From contig OX335644.1 in assembly GCA_946894095.1 (NCBI GenBank), positions 9,591,595 through 9,655,594 on the forward strand: 64,000 bases of DNA, given 5' to 3'. The position numbers and the translations under genes were made by a program. Shown here piece by piece: positions 61,004 through 64,000 of the stretch. This DNA is from Incurvaria masculella (Eukaryota; Arthropoda; Insecta; Lepidoptera; Incurvariidae). A model generated the notes under the pieces. It was given only the letters and a program-made list of their open reading frames with translations. It was not told the origin of the DNA and did no database searches. How positions within the stretch are numbered: position 1 is the first letter of the stretch; every line of letters begins with the position of its first letter.

Positions 61004-64000
61004 GTAAGTGAATGAAGTGTGAAATTTTTACTGCTTAGGTTTGCTTGTAGAATAAGGGAGATTTCGTAGAAGATTGCCCGTAGCTGGGACTGGTAGGTGC
61101 GGCTCTAAGAAACTATCAAAAGAAATACTTGTTTTAATGTTATAAATAATGTGTAAAATTATTAAATAATTTTTAGATATTTTTTTTTCATTTTTGATTT
61201 AATTCATTTCACATTCAAACCTTATTTTTAGCAAAGAAAGAAAATGGGTGCTACAGAAATTCCTAAGTGCTACTACTTAAAACCAGACTGTTTGATAGTA
61301 GAGCGATGGCCAACAAATGTACTGCTGGCGAAAGTGGCCAAAGAGGTCATAGTGGATGCATCATGCGGTGCTGCGGTGTTGAGAGGTGCTCATGTCTATG
61401 CTCCTGGCGTTATGGGAATGCCCACCGGTACGTACGACCTGCCTTTATTGCAATCTTTACAAATACGCATCAAATCTAAATCCTGTATTGGGAGGTCTCT
61501 TTTTATCTACATGTTTGATCCACTACTTTGCAAATAATGGAAGGATAATTGCAAATTTGTATAATTATAAAACAATCTCTGCCCAAGGTGATATGCAACA
61601 CAAGGTATGATTCGGAAAATAAACCATATCTTTACTTACAGATTTAAAAGAAGATGAGCTGATAAATATTTATGCTGACGTAGATGGCAAGTGTAAGCGG
61701 GGGTTGAAAATTCAATTTACGGGCCAAAAACTGTTGGTTGGAACGGGTTATGTGAGACAGTTAAGACATCAGTTATTTGCCGACAATGTTAAGCCTAGGT
61801 AGGTATTACCAAAAATATCCGACTACCTGTAAGAGGGTACATTTTCTCATAAAAAAAATCTCATTCAAATTGTTTGCAGTTTTTGTTATCAAACAACTAC
61901 ATATGTTGCGCTTCAACTTTGTCTCCAGTGAGGGAGGGTGAATTACAGATTTTTGGTAAAGAAACACACTGAGAGAGTTATACTTAGTTTACAGGGACAG
62001 ATTGTTTCATCACATCATGGGTAAGCACTAGATATTCAATAAATCATTAATTCCTTTTATTCCAGTGGTATAGCCGTTGAAGTAATCATGCCTGCGTCGA
62101 GGTTGCCGGTCTTAAATGAAAGTATCGCGGATAAAGGGCAAATCCTCCTTCAGAACTTGCCATCGATTGTGTGCGGTTGGGTTGTGAATCCGCGACCGGG
62201 TGAAGATATTCTCGACATGTGCGCATCACCCGGAAACAAGACAACACACCTAGCAGAATTGGCCAACAATGAAGCAAGTATAACAATAATGTTAAAAAAA
62301 ACAATTAGATAGCGCAAGTTTATTTTTATTGCAAGGGACCTGGGGTTCTGCTCATGAGATTCTAACCTGTCGGTCACAAAGCTTTCATACTCATGAAAGG
62401 ACAGCCACGAGTCACCCTAGTGTTGTCCCTTTCTAATTATTCTAATTAGAGTGCAATGACACAACAAAACATTTGATGTTTGATGACGTCAGGCGAAAGC
62501 TTTTCTCTTTGATCTGTGACTTGAAATCGTGTTCGCTTCATGAATGCAGAACCTTTATCTATAGGATCGGTAAACAATGAAATGACCTCCCTTCCGAGGT
62601 ATTTCCCCCAAATTACGACCTGGGATCCTTCAAACGAGGTGTGAAGAAGCACCTGGCTGGCCGGGATGGTTTTCACAGCCCCCCTGAATGTTGGAAAACC
62701 CATAGGCGTCGTCGGGTAGGTACCGGCGTACACCATATGCCAGCACTTAACATAAAAAAATTATATACTGACTAATCCCTAATCATTCCGATGAATGTAA
62801 TGATGATTTCAAGAAGTACAGGGTGTACTATAGAAAGTTAGCTATGTGTTGTGTAATAAGGTATCAATATTACAATTCAAAATATTGAAAATGTACAGAC
62901 CAAACTTTATGGCTGGTCTGAATACACGCCGAATCCAAAGAATTTATGGAAATAGGGTTGCACCACACGCGCCGCTGACCTAAAATTTCGCATCTATGCA
63001 GCTAAACGCGCCAACTTCACATCCAACATGAAGTTTGGCCCAAGCTGTGCATACAATGCAATACCAAATTTGCTGATACGCCAAAGAACCAAGGTCACTG
63101 GCGTTATGCATAGGGTTGGTAAACTCAAGTGGCAGGTCACGTATGTCGCAGAGATGACCACAGATGGAGCACTGGAGTTTTGATGTGGGAGACCATACTC
63201 AGAAAAGAAGCGTCGGCAAACCGCCAGCACGTTGGTCAGACGATATACGTCAGACAGCAGGTGACAACTGGCGAAGAAAAAAAGGAGACTGCACAACTTG
63301 GCAAATTCTGGGGGAGGCCTACGTCCAGCAGTGGACAGCAAAAGGCTGAATAAGAAGAAGTGCATACATATCAACATATATGCGAGCTCACAAAGGGTAG
63401 GTCCTGGCATGGCACCTAATTCCTTTGGGAATATGGTGTATTGGGCTAATATCATGACGGCGTGGTATGAGCCATCCATGTAAAAAAAAAAAGTGGCATA
63501 CTTGTTTTGGGGGACGCATCATAAAGTCCAAAAAGCACAAAGTCCAAAACCCATACCACCGTCCAAAACACTAATGAATACGGAACTTTTTCAATTAGGT
63601 TAGGTTAGATAATAATATTTGCATTTATAAATATATGCAAAAATACATACTTTTTGATGTTCTGGGTTTTGGACCTTATGCTTTTTGGACTTTATGAAGG
63701 CGACCCCTTGTTTAGTACAAAAAAGTATATTTTAACTGCCACGGTACTACACATATAATTTAGACAGTGATATCAAATCCAAGGAGACCCTTGCATGAGG
63801 AAAACTATCCAACCAAACAGAGTAATTTTATTTTCAGGCCTTCATCATAGCCCTAGATAAGACCGCATCCAAGGTTGAAAGAATAAAACAACGATGCGAA
63901 GACCATGGGACGACCTGCATCAATAGTTTCGTCCAAGACTCCACTAAATGTGTCTCGGAGAATAGTGTTTCCATCAGACATGGCCCTCCATTCCCGGAGA
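60821..64000 (+). CDS. NSUN6: NSUN6, RNA cytosine-5 methyltransferase (5' part)
   Basis: Five exons are in the window: 60821-61003, 61232-61427, 61642-61798, 62066-62273 and 63838-64000 (continuing), giving 302 codons of a protein that is about 470 residues in humans. NSUN6 methylates cytosine 72 in the acceptor end of certain tRNAs, and some mRNAs, using S-adenosylmethionine. The PUA RNA-binding domain is seen in exons 2-3 (VDASCGAAVLRGAHVYAPG; YADVDGKCKRGLK). The methyltransferase fold starts in exon 4 with ILLQNLPS and SAM motif I DMCASPGNKTT (229-239); exon 5 adds IIALDK. The two catalytic cysteine motifs lie beyond the window. Introns 1-3 are GT-AG; intron 4 uses a GC donor. Confidence 0.95.
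61232..61427 (+). CDS. NSUN6: NSUN6 exon 2
   Basis: Acceptor TATTTTTAG, 65 codons plus one base, donor ACCG|GTACGT. Carries the first part of the PUA domain. Confidence 0.95.
61642..61798 (+). CDS. NSUN6: NSUN6 exon 3
   Basis: Acceptor CTTACAG, donor CCTAG|GTAGGT. Completes the PUA domain (KGK-like GKCKRG and LLVGTG). Confidence 0.95.
62066..62273 (+). CDS. NSUN6: NSUN6 exon 4
   Basis: Acceptor TATTCCAG; the exon completes a serine codon and carries SAM-binding motif I. To stay in frame with exon 5 it must end at GAA (62273), so the intron begins GCAAGT. Confidence 0.9.
62274..62275 (+). other. NSUN6: Non-canonical GC splice donor of NSUN6 intron 4
   Basis: The intron begins GCAAGTATAA. 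Only this position keeps the frame into exon 5 (acceptor TTTTCAG at 63837) and gives a gap-free alignment with the human protein (18 residues from T-H to A-L-D-K). The nearby GT at 62278 would shift the frame and meet a stop. GCAAGT is the usual consensus of GC-AG introns. Confidence 0.8.
62411..62545 (-). repeat. Dispersed repeat D, copy 2
   Basis: Inverse of 1319-1425 ('tagagtgcaatgaca', 'gatgacgtcagg'), inside NSUN6 intron 4. Confidence 0.5.
62560..62705 (+). mobile_element. LINE C-terminal fragment
   Basis: Reads NDLPSEVFPPNYDLGSFKRG and KKHLAGRDGF, the end of an R1/Jockey-like ORF2, similar to 49900-50030. Confidence 0.65.
62899..63045 (-). repeat. Dispersed repeat F, copy in NSUN6 intron 4
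   Basis: Contains 'accaaactttatggctggt' and 'gaagtttggcccaa', related to 3990-4130. Confidence 0.45.
63060..63360 (+). mobile_element. RTE-type LINE 3' fragment
   Basis: Reads, with frame changes, RQRTKVTGVMHRVG-like sequence, ASANRQHVGQTIYVRQ or KPPARWSDDIRQTAGDNWRR, and [14 protein letters not shown] before a stop. Same family and same 3' end as 43640-44100. Confidence 0.75.
63390..63493 (+). repeat. 5S-headed SINE, 3' part with A tail
   Basis: 'taggtcctggcatggcacct', 'gtattgggctaatatcatga' and an 11-base A-run (63482-63492) match the SINE family. Confidence 0.6.
63501..63713. mobile_element. MITE with ~40-bp inverted ends and CTTGTTT duplication
   Basis: Perfect CTTGTTT copies (63501-63507 and 63707-63713) flank a unit whose ends are inverted: 'tcataaagtccaaaaagca' at the left and 'tgctttttggactttatga' at the right, continued by CAAAACCC/GGGTTTTG. 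The 199-bp element is non-coding. If the duplication is really 8 bp with one changed base, a hAT origin would fit. It lies in NSUN6 intron 4. Confidence 0.8.
63838..64000 (+). CDS. NSUN6: NSUN6 exon 5 (cut by the window end)
   Basis: Starts AFIIALDKTASKVERIKQRC after TTTTCAG. It is open to the window edge, ending in the PPFPE that precedes the catalytic motifs in other NSUN6 proteins. Confidence 0.93.

Overview
The window looks like nuclear DNA from an insect, most likely a moth or butterfly (Lepidoptera). The reasons are spliced animal genes in AT-rich DNA, TTAGG-type telomeric motifs, and very dense small repeats of kinds familiar from moth genomes (Helitrons with CTAG ends, RTE/Jockey/R1-like LINE scraps, Penelope-like elements). 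The species cannot be named from the sequence alone.

Two genes are certain. Arf1 (ADP-ribosylation factor 1) is on the minus strand, with four coding exons between 51125 and 41862 that together encode a complete 182-residue GTPase. The 5' part of NSUN6 (RNA cytosine-5 methyltransferase) is on the plus strand, with five coding exons from 60821 to the window edge; its catalytic cysteine motifs lie beyond 64000. The two genes point away from each other across about 9.7 kb of repeats. Two more exons are inferred. A signal-peptide first exon sits in a CpG-rich island on the minus strand (33687-33567). A terminal exon lies on the minus strand at 5310-5182. They could be opposite ends of one 28 kb gene, but nothing in the sequence proves that link.

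The rest is mostly transposable elements, many nested. The main one is a structurally complete LTR retrotransposon (22720-27526). It has two LTRs that read as identical, a primer binding site of tRNA-Pro type, and one uninterrupted 1280-codon gag-pol reading frame whose last codons run into the 3' LTR. It is flanked by TATA target duplications and sits inside an older inverted-repeat element (22334-27691). A paralogue of that element without the insertion lies at 8698-8925.

Other structure, left to right: TTAA-flanked MITEs (236-759 and 32273-32809); a hAT MITE with a perfect 8-bp duplication (2548-2855); a 100-bp inverted repeat enclosing telomeric CCTAA repeats (3303-3563); Penelope-like relics (14929-15530 and 57360-58375); several families of short inverted-repeat elements; a family of SINE-like repeats whose best copy (19985-20372, minus) carries a 5S-rRNA-like head; a 28/56-bp tandem array (40501-40749); a 0.4-kb tandem duplication (38866-39565); a Tigger-like MITE with TA duplication (47951-48233); two Helitron-like elements (48739-50825 and 52739-53894); and a 6.3-kb structure bounded by 0.5-kb inverted arms (54252-60560) filled with nested LINE, RTE and Penelope pieces. 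Intron 4 of NSUN6 alone holds six repeat insertions and begins with a GC rather than a GT donor.
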